Position numbers and translations under genes: made by a program | Assembly: GCF_001854125.1 (NCBI RefSeq) | Contig: NZ_CP017715.1 | Coordinates: forward strand, 3,472,001 to 3,536,000 | DNA: 64,000 nucleotides | Reading direction: 5' to 3' | From: Marinobacter salinus | GTDB lineage: Bacteria > Pseudomonadota > Gammaproteobacteria > Pseudomonadales > Oleiphilaceae | Shown here: one piece after another, positions 17,065 through 26,581 of the stretch | How the letters are laid out: every line of letters begins with the position of its first letter | Position numbering within the stretch: position 1 is the first letter of the stretch | Notes under the pieces: generated by a model | What the model was told of the DNA's origin: nothing | What the model saw: the letters and a program-made list of their open reading frames with translations, nothing else | The model's database searches: none

Positions 17065-17514
17065 TCAGTTGTGTTCGGAGAACACCCGCGTCTGCCCCTT
17101 GTCGTTGAACAGCAGCACCTGGTAGTGGTCCTTGCGACCGCCCATTTCCATGCCCGGAGAGCCGACCGGCATGCCGGGAACGCTCAGACCTTTGGCCTGT
17201 GGAGCTTCAGCGATGAGACGGCGGATATCGCTGGCGGGAACGTGGCCTTCGATCACGTAGTCACCAATGAATGCGGTATGGCAGCTTGCCAAAGCCGGGG
17301 TGAGACCGGCGTCGATTTTTACCGGGTTGAGGTTATTGGTTTCTGTGACGTCCACGTCAAAGCCGTTGTCTTCCAGGTGTCTGACCCAGTCCTTGCAGCA
17401 GCCACAGGTAGGTGACTTGTAGACATGGATGTTCTGCGCCGCGCCTGCAGCCATCAAAGGCGTACTGAAGCTGATGACGGCGGTCAGTGCGAACCCGAGA
17501 GCCTGTTTTTTCAT
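17065..17514 (-). CDS. DUF411 periplasmic metal-binding protein
   Basis: The protein has 149 residues, with a signal peptide (MKKQALGFALTAVISFSTPL, cut near MAAGA) and then a DUF411 domain. The metal-binding motif TCGCC (C37, C39, C40) lies in HVYKSPTCGCCKDW, and a later CHTAFIG segment and Met-rich tail (PGMPVGSPGMEMGG) suit copper. DUF411 proteins are linked to copper and other metal resistance. I start at ATG 17514 because AGGA precedes it and a signal peptide follows at once; the frame extends to 17637, but that part overlaps the small ORF in another frame. It is last in the merR-copA operon. Confidence 0.88.
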   Translation of the reverse strand: MKKQALGFALTAVISFSTPLMAAGAAQNIHVYKSPTCGCCKDWVRHLEDNGFDVDVTETNNLNPVKIDAGLTPALASCHTAFIGDYVIEGHVPASDIRRLIAEAPQAKGLSVPGMPVGSPGMEMGGRKDHYQVLLFNDKGQTRVFSEHN

Positions 17515-17539
17515 GAGAGTGTCCTCAGTGAGAGAAAGA

Positions 17540-17656
17540 CTAGTGATGACTGTGATCGTTTTCCTGAGGCTCGCCGGTTGATGGCGACAGCCAGAACCAC
17601 CAGACAATAGCCGCCATAAGTAGCACGCCTCCAGCATTGACCAATAGGGTATCCAT
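17540..17656 (-). CDS. 38-residue membrane miniprotein of the copper operon
   Basis: An ATG shares its A with the copA stop codon (TGATG), the usual arrangement for translational coupling. The peptide reads [13 protein letters not shown], then a hydrophobic Trp-rich helix (MAAIVWWFWLS), then a polar tail ending in NDHSHH. It is one membrane span with a short His-containing tail. The N-terminus resembles the membrane anchors of some small cupredoxin-type copper proteins, but no cupredoxin domain follows; this likeness is from memory and untested. A role in copper handling next to CopA is inferred only from position. Confidence 0.6.
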   Translation of the reverse strand: MDTLLVNAGGVLLMAAIVWWFWLSPSTGEPQENDHSHH

Positions 17657-20274
17657 CAGTTCCGCTCCTGTCTTGGATTTTGCTCGGTAAATGATGAGTC
17701 TTTCCGGGGATTTTGACTGGTTCTAAACAGCCGTAACCGGTTGGCGTTGGATACCACGGTAACCGACGACATCGACATGGCCGCGCCAGCCAGGATAGGG
17801 CTCATCAGGATGCCCCATGCCGGGTACAACAGACCGGCGGCGACCGGGATGCCCAGGCTGTTATAGATGAAGGCGCCAAACAGGTTCTGGTGGATGTTTT
17901 TCACCGTGGCCCGGGAAATTTCGATGGCGTCAGGCACGCCATGCAGGGAACCGCGCATCAGGGTAATGGCAGCACTTTCGATGGCTACATCGGTGCCGGT
18001 TCCAATGGCGAAGCCCACATCCGCGGCCGCCAGAGCCGGAGCATCGTTGATGCCGTCACCGACCATGGCGACGGTATAACCCAAACCACGCATCTGGCTG
18101 ACGACGTCAGCTTTGTCTTCCGGCAGGACCTCCGCCCGGTAGTCATCAATGCCTGCTTTGGTGGCGATGGCTTTGGCAGTGGCATCGACATCGCCGGTAA
18201 CCATCATGACCTTGAGGCCCGCGTCGTGAAGCCGTGCAATGGCGGCTTTGGAATCGGGCTTGATAGCATCAGCCACGCCGATCACACCAAGCACCTGCTC
18301 CCCGTGGGCCAGAAACAATGGCGTGCCCGCTTCTTCTGTAATTTCCCGGGCTGCGCCCTTCAGGGGTGTGAGGTCCAGCCCCTGGGTTTCAAGCCAGCGA
18401 CGATTGCCAAGGCGCACAGGCTGGCCTTCGAAATTGCCTTTGACCCCTTTACCATTCAGTGCCTCGAAGCCATCGACCCGGTCAGCTTGTACATCGTCGG
18501 CTTTAGCCTTGCTGAGAATGGCTTCGGCCAGCGGGTGTTCTGAATGCTGTTCGAGACCGGCGGCCAGGCTCAGCAGTCTGTTTTCATCACCGTTTACGGC
18601 ATGAACCCGGGTGACGGCGGGGTGGCCTTCGGTAATGGTGCCGGTCTTGTCAAGAATAACCAGGTCCAGCTTGCCCGCGGTCTGCAGGGCATCACCCTGG
18701 CGAATCAGCGCACCGTATTCAGCGGCCTTGCCCACGCCAACCATGACCGACATGGGCGTGGCCAGACCCAGAGCACAGGGACAGGCGATGATTAGCACCG
18801 TGGTTGCTGCCACCATCATGTGAACGACGGCAGGTTCCGGCCCGACGTTATACCAGATGAGGGCGGCCACCACGGCAATCAACATGACGGTTGGTACGAA
18901 AACCGATGAAATCTTGTCCGCCAGGCGACCGATAGCCGGTTTCGAGCCCTGGGCCTTTTTAACCAGCCTGATGATCTGGGCCAGAGCTGTCTCGCTACCC
19001 ACCCGGGTGGCTTCATAGATGACGGAGCCGTGGGTATTCAGGGTACCGGCAGAAACCTCGTCCCCTTCACCCTTACTGACGGGCATTGGCTCACCCGTCA
19101 GCATGCTTTCATCGATTCGGGTGTGGCCCTCGGTAATCAAGCCGTCCACCGGAAGTTTTTCACCGGGACGTACTCTTATGCGGTCGCCTCTCTGGACGTC
19201 TTCCACGGGAATATCCCGCTCCTCTCCATCGCGAAGCACCCGGGCGGTTTTGGCCCGAAGGTCCAGCAGCCGGCGTACCGCTTCCGAGGTCTTGCCTTTG
19301 GCGCGAAGCTCCAAAGCCTGACCGAGATTGATCAGGCCGATAATCATGGCGGAGGCCTCAAAATAAACGTGCCGCGCCATTTCCGGTAAGGCTCCGGGCA
19401 CGCTTGCGACAACCATGGAATAAATCCAGGCGGTGCCGGTACCCAATGCAATCAGCGTATCCATGTTGGCGTTATGGTGCTTGAAGGCTTTCCAGGCGCC
19501 GGTATAAAAATGCCCGCCTGTTGCGGCCATGACAATCAATGTGAGCATTCCCAGCCCAAGCCAGATGCCCTGGTTTGCGCCGGTCACCATCATCGTGCTG
19601 AAGCCCATGCCCCAGACCATCAGGCCCAGGCCAAGGGACAGACTCACCGCCATCTTTATCAATAGCGTGCGGTACTGTTTCCGGTCCTGTGCCTGCTTGC
19701 GGTCATCCGCCTGGTCCGGATCCTCTATCACGCTGGCGCCATAGCCCGAGCTTTCAACAGCCTTTACCAGCGCGTGGGGGTCGGCCTGCCCGGCGGCAGT
19801 GGCTGTGTTGTCCGCCAGGTTCATATGGGCATGGGTAACGCCCGGAACCGATTTCAGCGCCTTCTCAATGGTATTGACGCAAGACGCACAGGTCGCGCCG
19901 GTCACCGACAAATGAATCTGGTCATCGCCGGATGTTGCTGGCGTGGTCTGTGCCTCGTCGGATTTCTGGTGCCCTTTGTGTCCGGTCTCCGGTTTATTCT
20001 GGTCATTGGCCTGCTTCGAGCTGCAACAACTGGCGCCGGATTCTGCCGATCTGTGCACCGGTTCGGCGGGATAGCCGGTCTCGGTCACAATGCGCGCAGC
20101 TTCATCAGCGTCAGTGCCTTCGGGCAATGCCACCGTCTGATCCTCAAGGTTGACCTCTACCAGTTCGGTATCGCCGGTCAGAGGTTCCAGGGCATTGCGG
20201 ATCTTCTTAGCGCAGCCCTGGCATGAGGCGCCAGAGATGCTGAGAGTCGTCTGAAGCACGGGTATATCGCTCAT
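17656..20274 (-). CDS. copA: Copper-exporting P1B-type ATPase CopA
   Basis: The 872-residue protein pumps Cu(I) out of the cytoplasm using ATP. Two heavy-metal-associated domains are at the N-terminus: GASCQGC (C18, C21) and GATCASC (C129, C132). Between them is an unusual linker with a CC pair (83-84), His and Lys. The membrane CPC site is in [11 protein letters not shown], the phosphorylated Asp in [11 protein letters not shown], and the hinge motif is [16 protein letters not shown]; all are intact. The ribosome-binding site AGGAG overlaps the merR stop. Order merR-copA-miniprotein-DUF411 and the MerR operator at 20805-20825 indicate metal-induced expression. Confidence 0.95.
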   Translation of the reverse strand: MSDIPVLQTTLSISGASCQGCAKKIRNALEPLTGDTELVEVNLEDQTVALPEGTDADEAARIVTETGYPAEPVHRSAESGASCCSSKQANDQNKPETGHKGHQKSDEAQTTPATSGDDQIHLSVTGATCASCVNTIEKALKSVPGVTHAHMNLADNTATAAGQADPHALVKAVESSGYGASVIEDPDQADDRKQAQDRKQYRTLLIKMAVSLSLGLGLMVWGMGFSTMMVTGANQGIWLGLGMLTLIVMAATGGHFYTGAWKAFKHHNANMDTLIALGTGTAWIYSMVVASVPGALPEMARHVYFEASAMIIGLINLGQALELRAKGKTSEAVRRLLDLRAKTARVLRDGEERDIPVEDVQRGDRIRVRPGEKLPVDGLITEGHTRIDESMLTGEPMPVSKGEGDEVSAGTLNTHGSVIYEATRVGSETALAQIIRLVKKAQGSKPAIGRLADKISSVFVPTVMLIAVVAALIWYNVGPEPAVVHMMVAATTVLIIACPCALGLATPMSVMVGVGKAAEYGALIRQGDALQTAGKLDLVILDKTGTITEGHPAVTRVHAVNGDENRLLSLAAGLEQHSEHPLAEAILSKAKADDVQADRVDGFEALNGKGVKGNFEGQPVRLGNRRWLETQGLDLTPLKGAAREITEEAGTPLFLAHGEQVLGVIGVADAIKPDSKAAIARLHDAGLKVMMVTGDVDATAKAIATKAGIDDYRAEVLPEDKADVVSQMRGLGYTVAMVGDGINDAPALAAADVGFAIGTGTDVAIESAAITLMRGSLHGVPDAIEISRATVKNIHQNLFGAFIYNSLGIPVAAGLLYPAWGILMSPILAGAAMSMSSVTVVSNANRLRLFRTSQNPRKDSSFTEQNPRQERN

Positions 20275-20280
20275 GATGAT

Positions 20281-20712
20281 TTACTCCTGAGCCTGCTTTG
20301 CCGGGATGCTGTCGTCCCAGTGTTCAATCAATCGACAGATGGTATGTCCATCCGGGGTCCCATCAGGCATATCGCGCCAGGCGCTGAGCGCCGTTTCCAT
20401 TCGTTCACGCAGCTGCTGAAGCTCTGTGATCTCCCGCTCAACCTCCAGCAATCGCTGTTCAAACACCTTACGAACCATCGGGCAGGGCGAATGGTGATCG
20501 TCCGCCTGGTCCAGAATGGCCCGGATCTCAGGCAGCGAGAAACCTAATTGCCTGGCTTTTCGCGCAAAACGCAGACGGCGGAGGTCGTCGGTATCGAATT
20601 GTTGATAATTGTTGTCCGGATTACGGGTCGGGTTCAGCAATCCTTCCCGGGTGTAGAAACGGACAGTGTCGGGGTTTACCGCCGCCGCTTCTGCTATTTC
20701 TTTGACTTTCAT
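20281..20712 (-). CDS. MerR family heavy-metal-responsive regulator
   Basis: This 143-residue MerR-type activator starts MKVKEIAEAAAVNPDTVRFY; the N-terminal 70 residues are the winged helix-turn-helix (YTREGLLNPTRN). A dimerisation helix follows. Candidate metal ligands are the Cys in HHSPCPMVR and the Cys/His in GHTICRLIEHW. The single SPCP cysteine at the start of the dimer helix resembles the ZntR/CadR/PbrR branch more than CueR. It is the first gene of the copA operon, and the palindromic operator upstream implies autoregulation. I use ATG 20712; the longer frame to 20781 has no merit. Confidence 0.88.
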   Translation of the reverse strand: MKVKEIAEAAAVNPDTVRFYTREGLLNPTRNPDNNYQQFDTDDLRRLRFARKARQLGFSLPEIRAILDQADDHHSPCPMVRKVFEQRLLEVEREITELQQLRERMETALSAWRDMPDGTPDGHTICRLIEHWDDSIPAKQAQE

Positions 20713-20796
20713 TCGTGAATCCCCTGCCTGAGTTGGCGAAGTGGCCGCTACCCCCAAGCGGACACGGCATGCACCCCACATGAACTTATTGAGAAT

Positions 20797-20828
20797 AGAC
20801 TAAAACCTGTGAGCTACTCACAGGTCAA
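20797..20828 (-). promoter_or_regulatory. MerR-type promoter and operator of the copper operon
   Basis: On the minus strand a -35 element TTGACC (20823-20828) is separated by about 20 bases from a -10 element TAGTCT (20797-20802). The spacer is filled by a perfect palindrome with nine-base arms ACCTGTGAG and CTCACAGGT around three bases (20805-20825). An over-long spacer with a dyad between the hexamers is the hallmark of MerR-activated promoters. It lies 85-116 bases upstream of the merR start. Confidence 0.85.
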
Positions 20829-20848
20829 AGCTTTTTTGGAAGGGAGAG

Positions 20849-21163
20849 TTACTTACTTTTGGCGCGCAGAAAGGCACCGCAACTCTTGCACTGGTCTGGC
20901 GCCATCAGCTTCGCCTGCCAGCCAATCTTATGGCCACAGGCCGGACACTTCAGTTTCAGCTGGAGAACGATGATTGGAACAATCAGCAGGGCAATCAGAA
21001 TGCCCAGAGACTCCCAGCTTTCGCCACTGGACAGCCCCAGCTGGCTGCTGAACACCAGGATGATGGTCAGTGCCAAGAAGGCAAACATGAAGTAGTTGCG
21101 GTTCCAGCGTTCCCAGCGGCGGATCTCGCTGTCCTGTTCCGGAGTCAGGTATTTTGCAGCCAT
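20849..21163 (-). CDS. Small membrane protein with C-terminal zinc ribbon
   Basis: This 104-residue protein has a charged N-terminus (PEQDSEIRRWERWNRN), two hydrophobic helices (about 25-45 and 55-72) and a cytoplasmic tail with two CxxC pairs (CPACGHK and CKSCGAF), a typical zinc ribbon. I do not recognise a named family. It is on the minus strand just upstream of the MerR promoter and may simply be an independent gene. Confidence 0.75.
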   Translation of the reverse strand: MAAKYLTPEQDSEIRRWERWNRNYFMFAFLALTIILVFSSQLGLSSGESWESLGILIALLIVPIIVLQLKLKCPACGHKIGWQAKLMAPDQCKSCGAFLRAKSK

Positions 21164-21214
21164 AGAAAGTCACCCAAACAATGTAACCCTAATGGTGGGG
21201 GTGGCTGATCGCTA

Positions 21215-23548
21215 TTACAATCCGCTATCCATTACCGCACCCGGCACCAGTATGCCCTCGGCTAATACCTTTTCCAGTTCTTCGGCCGGAATCGGCCGGC
21301 TGATCAGGTATCCCTGAACCAGGTTGCATCGATGATTTTTCAGGAAGGTCAGCTGCGCTTCGGTTTCCACGCCTTCAGCTACCACCTGGATGCCCAGATT
21401 GTGGGCCAGATTTATTACAGCGCGGGTGATAACGGCGTCGTCGTGTCGTTCTGCCACATCAGTGATGAACGAACGGTCAATCTTCAGCAAATCTACCGGG
21501 AAATCCCGCAGGTAACCCAGCGAGGAATAGCCAACTCCGAAATCATCTATGGCGAGGTGCACCCCCAGCTGACGCAGGCGCGAAAGCTGGTTCAGGTTGT
21601 GCTCGATGTTCTGGATGAAAATTTCCTCGGTCAGTTCGACTTCGAGGCGATCGGCGGACACATTCTCGGCATCCAGGGCTTCTCGGATATTATCCACCAG
21701 CTTTTCATCATCCAGCTCCCGGCCAGACAGGTTCACCGCGATTTTCAGATGTTCATAGGGAGTGCCCTTCCAGGCCGCCAGTTGGCGACATGCGGCCATC
21801 ACGACCCAGCGGCCAATCTCGGTAATCCGTCCGCTTTCCTCGGCCAGCGGAATAAACTCGATCGGCGGCAGCAGGCCCCGGCGCGGGTGGTGCCAGCGAA
21901 TCAACGCCTCAACACTGTGTATCTCGGAGCTGTCAAGGTCCAACTGTGGCTGGTAATAGAGGACAAATTCGTTGTTAGTGAGTGCCTGGCTCAGATCCTT
22001 GTCGAGCTCCAGCCGCAGGACCTCCCGGTCCTGCATGCCCTCGGTGTAGAACTGGTAGGTGTTGCGGCCCTGCTCCTTTGCCCGATACAGGGCTATGTCG
22101 GCATTGCGCATCAAAGTATCTGCATCCAGGCCACTTTGTGGATATACCGCGACGCCCATTGTAGCCGTGACACTGTGTCCTTCGTTCTGAACATCGAAGG
22201 GTTGCTCGAAGCATTGCTTGATCTGGCCGAGCAGGTGAATAACATCGTCGATGTCATCCACTTGCTGTTGGCAGATCATAAATTCATCGCCGCCGGAATA
22301 AGCCACCAGAATTCGTTCATTGCTCAGTTGGTTCAGCCGCTCGGATATTTTTATCAGCAATTCATCACCGAACTGGTGGCCAAGGGAATCGTTAAGCATC
22401 TGGAACCGGTCAAGATCCAGCATGATCAGGGCAACCTGTCGCATCTGGCGATCGGCAATGTTCAGTGTGTGAGCTAGGTCCTCCATGAAGAATCGACGGT
22501 TGGCCAGGCCGGTCAGGGTGTCGGTGGACTCCAGCCTTGCCAGATCCTGCTGCATGCTCTTGCGCTGATAAATTTCCCTGTCCAGCTCCTTACGGGTTTT
22601 CAGCAGGGCCTGATTGCGTTTCAGAATAAGCTGGACGAGCAAGGTTGTCAGGCTGGTCAGCAGACCCATCAAAAGCAGTGAGGAAAAGGTCACTGCCGGC
22701 CAATAGCTGCGCCGTTCGTCGACCCACTCCACGCTTGGTTTCACGGTAATCGACCAATTCAGAATGGGCTGCTCAACCTGCTCGGTTTGAGAGAATAAGG
22801 GACTGGTGGTCATGGAGTCGTTGAGCTCATAGCTCATTACACCATTCCGTCGGATCTCAATTTTGAAGGATTCCAGAACCCGGTTCGTCAGTAACTGCCG
22901 GGCCAGGGTTTCCATCCGGAACACACCGGCAATAAACCCACGATTGTCTGCGGCTGCGCCAACCGGCGCATAGATGACAAGCCCCTTGCCCCCCTGCCGT
23001 AAATCGATCACACCCGAGATGTCGAGCTCTCCCGAGCGTTGGGCGATTTCCAGGGCTTCGCGACGCTGATCGGAAAAGGCCACGTTAAAACCGATAACAT
23101 CCTCGTTCCCGGAGTAGGGTTCCAGCCAGCGAATAATGAAATCCCTGTCAATCCACTCAATTGCCTGATAAACACCAAAATCCTGGAGATGATTCCGGGC
23201 GTCGCGGCGCCAGTTCTGCTCAGAGGTTTCCGGGTTGGTGTGCATGCGGTCGGCCATGCGCCGGATTGCTCCGGCAAGAATAGTGAACTCCCGTTCCAGG
23301 GTGTTCGCGAGCGCACGGGTTTCGTTGGCGAGATTGGTGTTGATTTGACTGTTGTCTTGCCGGATAAGGCCTTCCCGAAGACCAGCAGCGAGACCGAGAA
23401 AAACCAGAAAGATCACCACCGGAAACGCCGGACTGAGCAGGCCTTTCACTATAATATTGATAGGTGGTGCCGGTTTTTCCACAGTATGCTCCGCAGCTGG
23501 CATGAAGGTTACCGGATTGTCGGCAGGCCGGTGGCGATTATGAGGCAT
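21215..23548 (-). CDS. CHASE-GGDEF-EAL cyclic-di-GMP enzyme
   Basis: The 777-residue protein has an N-terminal membrane helix (about 35-55), a periplasmic CHASE-like sensor region with the motif DFGVYQAIEWID, a second helix near residue 290, then GGDEF and EAL domains. The GGDEF site is intact (YSGGDEFMI) but lacks an RxxD inhibition site. The EAL domain keeps its key motifs (EALIRW, VNLSGREL, ELTEEIF, DDFGVGYSS, KIDRSF, AEGVET, QGYLISRP), so it can probably hydrolyse cyclic di-GMP. The 5' end overlaps the HD-GYP gene by 11 bases, so both are likely one operon. A start at M16 (23503) is also possible. Confidence 0.9.
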   Translation of the reverse strand: MPHNRHRPADNPVTFMPAAEHTVEKPAPPINIIVKGLLSPAFPVVIFLVFLGLAAGLREGLIRQDNSQINTNLANETRALANTLEREFTILAGAIRRMADRMHTNPETSEQNWRRDARNHLQDFGVYQAIEWIDRDFIIRWLEPYSGNEDVIGFNVAFSDQRREALEIAQRSGELDISGVIDLRQGGKGLVIYAPVGAAADNRGFIAGVFRMETLARQLLTNRVLESFKIEIRRNGVMSYELNDSMTTSPLFSQTEQVEQPILNWSITVKPSVEWVDERRSYWPAVTFSSLLLMGLLTSLTTLLVQLILKRNQALLKTRKELDREIYQRKSMQQDLARLESTDTLTGLANRRFFMEDLAHTLNIADRQMRQVALIMLDLDRFQMLNDSLGHQFGDELLIKISERLNQLSNERILVAYSGGDEFMICQQQVDDIDDVIHLLGQIKQCFEQPFDVQNEGHSVTATMGVAVYPQSGLDADTLMRNADIALYRAKEQGRNTYQFYTEGMQDREVLRLELDKDLSQALTNNEFVLYYQPQLDLDSSEIHSVEALIRWHHPRRGLLPPIEFIPLAEESGRITEIGRWVVMAACRQLAAWKGTPYEHLKIAVNLSGRELDDEKLVDNIREALDAENVSADRLEVELTEEIFIQNIEHNLNQLSRLRQLGVHLAIDDFGVGYSSLGYLRDFPVDLLKIDRSFITDVAERHDDAVITRAVINLAHNLGIQVVAEGVETEAQLTFLKNHRCNLVQGYLISRPIPAEELEKVLAEGILVPGAVMDSGL

Positions 23549-24851
23549 TTTCGCTTGAGGTTGCCATCAGTTCGTGAAGGCGCCCCCTGAGGGAAACACC
23601 ATACGCGCCGTCTGGCAAGGGCGAAATGATCTCCGGCAGACTCTGATCCTCTGTTACCGTGCTGGCCAAATCGACGATGCGGGGTCTGACAGGGTTCTTG
23701 TTGGCATCCAGCAACACTTCAACACGGGGTTTCAACTTTCGTCCCGGATGGGTGGCGACCACAATGGCGACTTCGCCGGTGTTAAGTTCGACCAGGCTGC
23801 CAGGCGGATAAACGCCAATCATCCGGATGAAGGCCTCCACCATGCTGGCATCAAACTGTTGCCCGCGATTGCGGAACAGGATACTGATTGCCTCCGGAGT
23901 AGAGAGGCCGTCCCGGTAACAACGATCACTGGTAATGGCATCGAACGCATCCACGATGGAAATCAGGCGGGCAAACCGGCTGATTTGCCACTCTGTCAGT
24001 TGCTGGGGGTAGCCCTGTCCATCTATGCGTTCGTGATGGTGTCGGGTTACGTCACTGATGATCGGGTCCAGAGTCCTGTCGGCACGCAACAGTTCGTAAC
24101 CCAGAGTGGTGTGCTCCCTCATCGCCCGGAACTCATCGGGAGTCAGTGCGCCAGGTTTGTTCAGGATCGCATCTGATACTTTCAGTTTGCCCAGGTCATG
24201 AAGCAGTCCGCACATGCCGACGGTTTCCAGGTCTTCATCCGGCACTCCGAGAAAGCGGGCAAAAGCCACTGAAAAAACGGCGACACGAAGACAGTGTTCG
24301 GCAGTGTAGGCATCCCTGCTCTTGATGCGGCTCATCCAGAACATGGCACTGGCGTTGTTTTTTATGCTTTCAACGCACTCGCAGATTATCGGGCGGGCGG
24401 CCTGAAGATCGGGATAATTACCCCCGTTGATTTCTGCAGTAATCTGCTGGACGAATTGTTGGGTCCGATTCCAGGCCTGATGGGCCCGGGGTATTTCCTC
24501 TGCCAGAGACCGGGCCTCTGCCTGTGGTTCTGTCGTCCGTTTTTTAAGTGCGGAAATGCAATCCAGAATCGGGTTCAGGCGCTCTTCAGTATCTTCCACC
24601 AAGACCCACTCGCAATATTGGCGAAGAATTTGCGCCTGGGAGTCATCGGTGAGGGTGAACCCCTGGAAAAGGACAGGCACTTCCGTCCAGGGGCGATCCA
24701 GCTTCACGATTTTCAGACCGGGTTCGAGCAAGTCGACCGGCAGTCTCACCCGCTGCAACGTGGTTGTCTGGCTTGGCGCTTTAACGCTAGGGCTTTTGGA
24801 GGCAGACTTCGCCGGTGCTGCTGAATTGCTGGATTTACGTCGGAACCACAT
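23538..24851 (-). CDS. HD-GYP domain phosphodiesterase with DUF3391
   Basis: The 437-residue cytoplasmic protein has a basic N-terminus (MWFRRKSSNSAAPAKSASK), a DUF3391-type domain (about 35-130) and an HD-GYP domain. Visible catalytic motifs are HCLRVAVFS, LLHDLGKLK, HTTLGYELL, HHHERIDGQGYP and DAFDAITSDR, all intact. HD-GYP enzymes hydrolyse cyclic di-GMP to pGpG or GMP. Its 3' end overlaps the GGDEF-EAL gene, placing two enzymes of cyclic-di-GMP turnover under shared transcription. Confidence 0.9.
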   Translation of the reverse strand: MWFRRKSSNSAAPAKSASKSPSVKAPSQTTTLQRVRLPVDLLEPGLKIVKLDRPWTEVPVLFQGFTLTDDSQAQILRQYCEWVLVEDTEERLNPILDCISALKKRTTEPQAEARSLAEEIPRAHQAWNRTQQFVQQITAEINGGNYPDLQAARPIICECVESIKNNASAMFWMSRIKSRDAYTAEHCLRVAVFSVAFARFLGVPDEDLETVGMCGLLHDLGKLKVSDAILNKPGALTPDEFRAMREHTTLGYELLRADRTLDPIISDVTRHHHERIDGQGYPQQLTEWQISRFARLISIVDAFDAITSDRCYRDGLSTPEAISILFRNRGQQFDASMVEAFIRMIGVYPPGSLVELNTGEVAIVVATHPGRKLKPRVEVLLDANKNPVRPRIVDLASTVTEDQSLPEIISPLPDGAYGVSLRGRLHELMATSSENAS

Positions 24852-24955
24852 GGCTCAACCAGTCTTTTGATTATTTCAGCGGATTATGGCAGACCCGGCG
24901 GCCGTGTCATAGCGAGCGGGGGGAAGTGTGACGAACCTCTCACTTCGGAGCAAAT

Positions 24956-25393
24956 TCAGGCCCGGCCAGGCAGCCTTGAAACGCCGAGGCGGGGTATTTC
25001 CTGCTTGGGGCATCGGTCCATGACCACGGTCAGCCCAGCCGCTTCAGCTCGGGCGGCGCCGTCTTCATTAATCACGCCAATCTGAAGCCAGAGAGCGGGA
25101 ATGCTTAGCTCGATAGCTTCATCAATGAGGGCGTCAGTGCGCTCAGGAGCCAGGAACAGATCCACCATGTCCACCGGCTCAGGCAGCGAAGCGAGGTCGG
25201 CATAGACGGTTTCCCCCAGCAGCGTTTTGCCGGCAATCCGGGGGTTGACCGGAATCACCCGGTAACCCTGCTCCTGTAGAAACTCCATGACTTCATGGGA
25301 CGGACGGTTGGTCTTTTCACTGGCGCCCACAAGCGCGATTGTGCGAACGCGCTCCAGGAGGGCGCGCATCTGTTCCGGAGAGTTACTCGGCAT
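24956..25393 (-). CDS. CoA-binding domain protein (YccU family)
   Basis: The 145-residue protein has a Rossmann fold: RTIALVGASEKTNRPSHEV near the N-terminus and YRVIPVNPRIAGKTLLGE next, which match the CoA_binding_2/YccU family. A Cys near the end (MDRCPKQEIPRLG) is also conserved. The family binds coenzyme A, with no clear enzyme role. It follows folX by 23 bases on the same strand. Confidence 0.88.
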   Translation of the reverse strand: MPSNSPEQMRALLERVRTIALVGASEKTNRPSHEVMEFLQEQGYRVIPVNPRIAGKTLLGETVYADLASLPEPVDMVDLFLAPERTDALIDEAIELSIPALWLQIGVINEDGAARAEAAGLTVVMDRCPKQEIPRLGVSRLPGRA

Positions 25394-25416
25394 GGTCGGG
25401 ATAAGCCTGAATGGGT

Positions 25417-25791
25417 TTAACGATGTGCCTCAAGACATACAGACACGGACTCGGCATAGCGTAACGCGTGAGGCTTGTCGATTTCCACCTGGGCCCACCG
25501 TACCGCCTGGTGTTCCATGACGATACTCAGTACTTCGTGTGTAAGCCGTTCCAGCAGGGCAAACCGGTTACCATCCACATGATGGATGATCTGCTTGGTG
25601 ATTGTGCGGTAGTTGAGCGCCGCGGAAATCTCATTCTCATTGATGGCATCGGCGGCATCGTAGGTCAAACAGACGTTGATCAACACGTCCTGCTGATTGT
25701 TGATCTCTTCGTCTTTTATGCCGATATAGGCTCGCAGCAGAAGATCCTTGATGCGGACTCGGGCCTGATGGTTTCCGATTACGTCTGTCAT
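25417..25791 (-). CDS. folX: Dihydroneopterin aldolase/epimerase family protein (FolX-like)
   Basis: The 124-residue protein belongs to the FolB/FolX family: RVRIKDLLLRAYIGIKDEE at the N-terminus, YRTITKQI in the middle and a C-terminal VEIDKPHALRYAESV. The KPHALR segment fits the epimerase FolX better than the aldolase FolB. FolX epimerises dihydroneopterin triphosphate. The ATG at 25791 has GGAGACGCT before it; the longer frame to 25884 overlaps folE. It is just downstream of folE, so both are probably in one operon for pterin synthesis. Confidence 0.85.
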   Translation of the reverse strand: MTDVIGNHQARVRIKDLLLRAYIGIKDEEINNQQDVLINVCLTYDAADAINENEISAALNYRTITKQIIHHVDGNRFALLERLTHEVLSIVMEHQAVRWAQVEIDKPHALRYAESVSVCLEAHR

Positions 25792-25816
25792 AGCGTCTCC
25801 GTTATCCAGGGTTGGA

Positions 25817-26386
25817 TCAGCGGTTGTTGCCAATGAGGTTGAGGAACTCGGTGCGAGTTGCCTGGGATTTCCGGAACTGCCCAAGCATCATCGACGTTTT
25901 CATTCGCGAGTTCTGTTTTTCCACGCCCCGCATCATCATGCACATGTGCTGGGCTTCGATAACCACGGCCACACCCTTGGCATTAGTGACGCTTTCGACG
26001 GCCTCGGCAATCTGGCGGGTCAGATTCTCCTGAATCTGAAGGCGGCGTGCATACATATCGACGATGCGGGCGAACTTGGACAGTCCGAGAACCTTGCCCT
26101 GAGGCAGGTAGGCAATGTGGCACTTGCCGATAAACGGCAACATGTGGTGTTCACACATGCTATACAGTTCAATGTCCTGGACAACCACCATTTCATCCAT
26201 GGCAGATTCGAAGACGGCGTTATTCACCAGGTCGCCCAGACTTTGCTGGTAGCCCTGGGTAAGGAACTGCATCGCCTTGGCGGCACGCATTGGAGTGTCT
26301 TGCAGACCTTCGCGGCTGGTGTCTTCACCGAGTCCGTTGATAATGGCGGTGTAGTGGCCCGCGAGGTCGTCAAGGAGTTTGGTCAT
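25817..26386 (-). CDS. folE: GTP cyclohydrolase I
   Basis: The 189-residue enzyme converts GTP to 7,8-dihydroneopterin triphosphate, the first step of folate and pterin synthesis. The zinc and active-site motifs are present: [20 protein letters not shown], the [12 protein letters not shown] helix and [12 protein letters not shown] followed by KTSMMLG. Length is close to the usual 180-220 for type IA. I start at ATG 26386 ([10 protein letters not shown]); an in-frame TTG at 26392 has less support. The gene is first of folE-folX. Confidence 0.95.
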   Translation of the reverse strand: MTKLLDDLAGHYTAIINGLGEDTSREGLQDTPMRAAKAMQFLTQGYQQSLGDLVNNAVFESAMDEMVVVQDIELYSMCEHHMLPFIGKCHIAYLPQGKVLGLSKFARIVDMYARRLQIQENLTRQIAEAVESVTNAKGVAVVIEAQHMCMMMRGVEKQNSRMKTSMMLGQFRKSQATRTEFLNLIGNNR

Positions 26387-26581
26387 AGTCAATTCCGGTC
26401 AGCTGTGTCGTACATGGGCGAAAGCTTAAGGCAATTCGCCCATGATCTCTACGCTTTACGCTGACCTGTCAGGAAAAGACCACTTTGGCTTTGATGCCGT
26501 GCCTGCTCTGCTGCAGGGCTATGGCAGATGATCCCGGATTGTTTTACAGTTTGAGGCTCTGAAAGTCACCGGGGATAATGC

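Noticed and set aside
17515-17637. N-terminal extension of the DUF411 protein
   Set aside because: The extension lacks a ribosome-binding site, would bury the signal peptide and overlaps the coupled small ORF in another frame.
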